Shown here in pieces: positions 63,579-64,000 of a DNA stretch of 64,000 nt (position 1 is the stretch's first letter; each line of letters begins with the position of its first letter). The notes under the pieces were generated by a model that did not search any database, had not been told where the DNA came from, and saw only the letters and a list, made by a program, of their open reading frames with translations. This DNA comes from Syntrophus aciditrophicus SB (GTDB taxonomy: Bacteria > Desulfobacterota > Syntrophia > Syntrophales > Syntrophaceae). The translations under genes were made by a program, and so were the position numbers. The stretch is from contig NC_007759.1 of the NCBI RefSeq assembly GCF_000013405.1, forward strand, positions 1,799,001 to 1,863,000. Direction: 5' to 3'.

Positions 63579-64000
63579 GTGTCTTTCTCGCAAAGACGGC
63601 AGGGTTCTGCATGGGCGTCAAACGTGCCGTGGATACGGTTCTGGATATCGCCCGCCACAAGGGATCGGAAAAAATCTATACCTACGGTCCTCTGATTCAC
63701 AATCCTCAAACTGTCGAATTCCTGAGGGAAAGAGGAATTATTCCCATTAAGGATATCGAGGCCCTTTCTGCATCGGATCAAAATGCGGCCATCGTCATCC
63801 GAGCTCATGGCATCTCGCCGAGCGAACGAAAGAAGATCCGGAATAAAGGGCTGCGGATCATCGACGCAACCTGTCCGAAAGTCACCCATGTCCAGGCGAT
63901 TATCCGGCAGCATGCCGCAAAAGATTACAACATCCTGATCATCGGTGACGGCGACCACCCTGAAGTCAACGGCCTTCTCGGACATGCCGGCGGTCATGGC
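63575..64000 (+). CDS. ispH: 4-hydroxy-3-methylbut-2-enyl diphosphate reductase, N-terminal part
   Basis: The frame starts ATG 63575, overlapping the tlyA TGA, and runs off the window edge, giving 142 residues. It begins KTAGFCMGVKRAVDTVLD, with the first iron-sulfur Cys near residue 12, and includes TYGPLIHNPQTVEFL, RAHGISP and ATCPKVTHVQ with the second cluster Cys. It makes IPP and DMAPP in the last MEP step. Together with dxs and ispA it places three isoprenoid genes in one cluster. Confidence 0.94.
   Translation, partial: MSVFLAKTAGFCMGVKRAVDTVLDIARHKGSEKIYTYGPLIHNPQTVEFLRERGIIPIKDIEALSASDQNAAIVIRAHGISPSERKKIRNKGLRIIDATCPKVTHVQAIIRQHAAKDYNILIIGDGDHPEVNGLLGHAGGHG

Overview
The window looks like chromosome of an anaerobic, Syntrophus-like deltaproteobacterium. 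This is inference from gene content: selenocysteine factor SelB, formate-tetrahydrofolate ligase, citramalate synthase (isoleucine made from pyruvate), a PflX-type radical SAM activase, an HU/IHF gene, a baeRF3 protein and a MacAB-TolC-type pump, in moderately GC-rich, densely packed DNA.

Layout. Positions 1-2984 are the end of a GC-rich genomic island (AbiE type IV toxin-antitoxin pair and a P4-type integrase) that abuts the 3' end of the tmRNA gene ssrA; smpB lies just upstream of ssrA. From 4 to 19.5 kb come ordinary housekeeping genes: ttcA-like, selB, a YhaM-like HD hydrolase, baeRF3, cimA, yciO-like, rng, proC, yggT, yggU, murJ, serS and three tRNAs (Ser-TGA, Ser-GCT, Arg-ACG). From 19.6 to 21.7 kb is a scar of decayed mobile DNA (istB and serine-recombinase remnants) with an intact tspO. 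From 21.8 to 36.2 kb are signalling and envelope genes (GNAT, PAS-GAF-HD-GYP, S41 protease, HtrA-like protease), a SagB-type nitroreductase, an IHF-like gene, small fold-only proteins and an unrecognised 826-residue protein. From 36 to 49 kb come a MoCo-carrier-like protein, dinB, a methyltransferase, fhs with an ACT-domain regulator, a pirin, a diguanylate cyclase, proA-nadD, a patatin and a radical SAM protein. From 49 to 57 kb are envelope genes (PBP1A, RlpA-like) and a tolC-macA-macB-type operon. From 57 to 64 kb are a deoxyhypusine-synthase-like gene and an xseA-xseB-ispA-dxs-tlyA-ispH run that combines exonuclease VII with the isoprenoid pathway.

The most striking signal is in front of cimA (9631-9878): a promoter, a 31-codon reading frame with ten isoleucine codons, four of them as Ile-Ile pairs, a 16-base palindrome, and two mutually exclusive hairpins, the second being a strong rho-independent terminator. 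This is the architecture of ribosome-mediated transcription attenuation. It would tie citramalate synthase expression directly to charged tRNA-Ile. Other points worth a look are an open Cys-rich stretch joining two neighbouring genes in one frame, a perfect 15-bp inverted repeat upstream of the efflux operon, and the bacterial deoxyhypusine synthase homologue.
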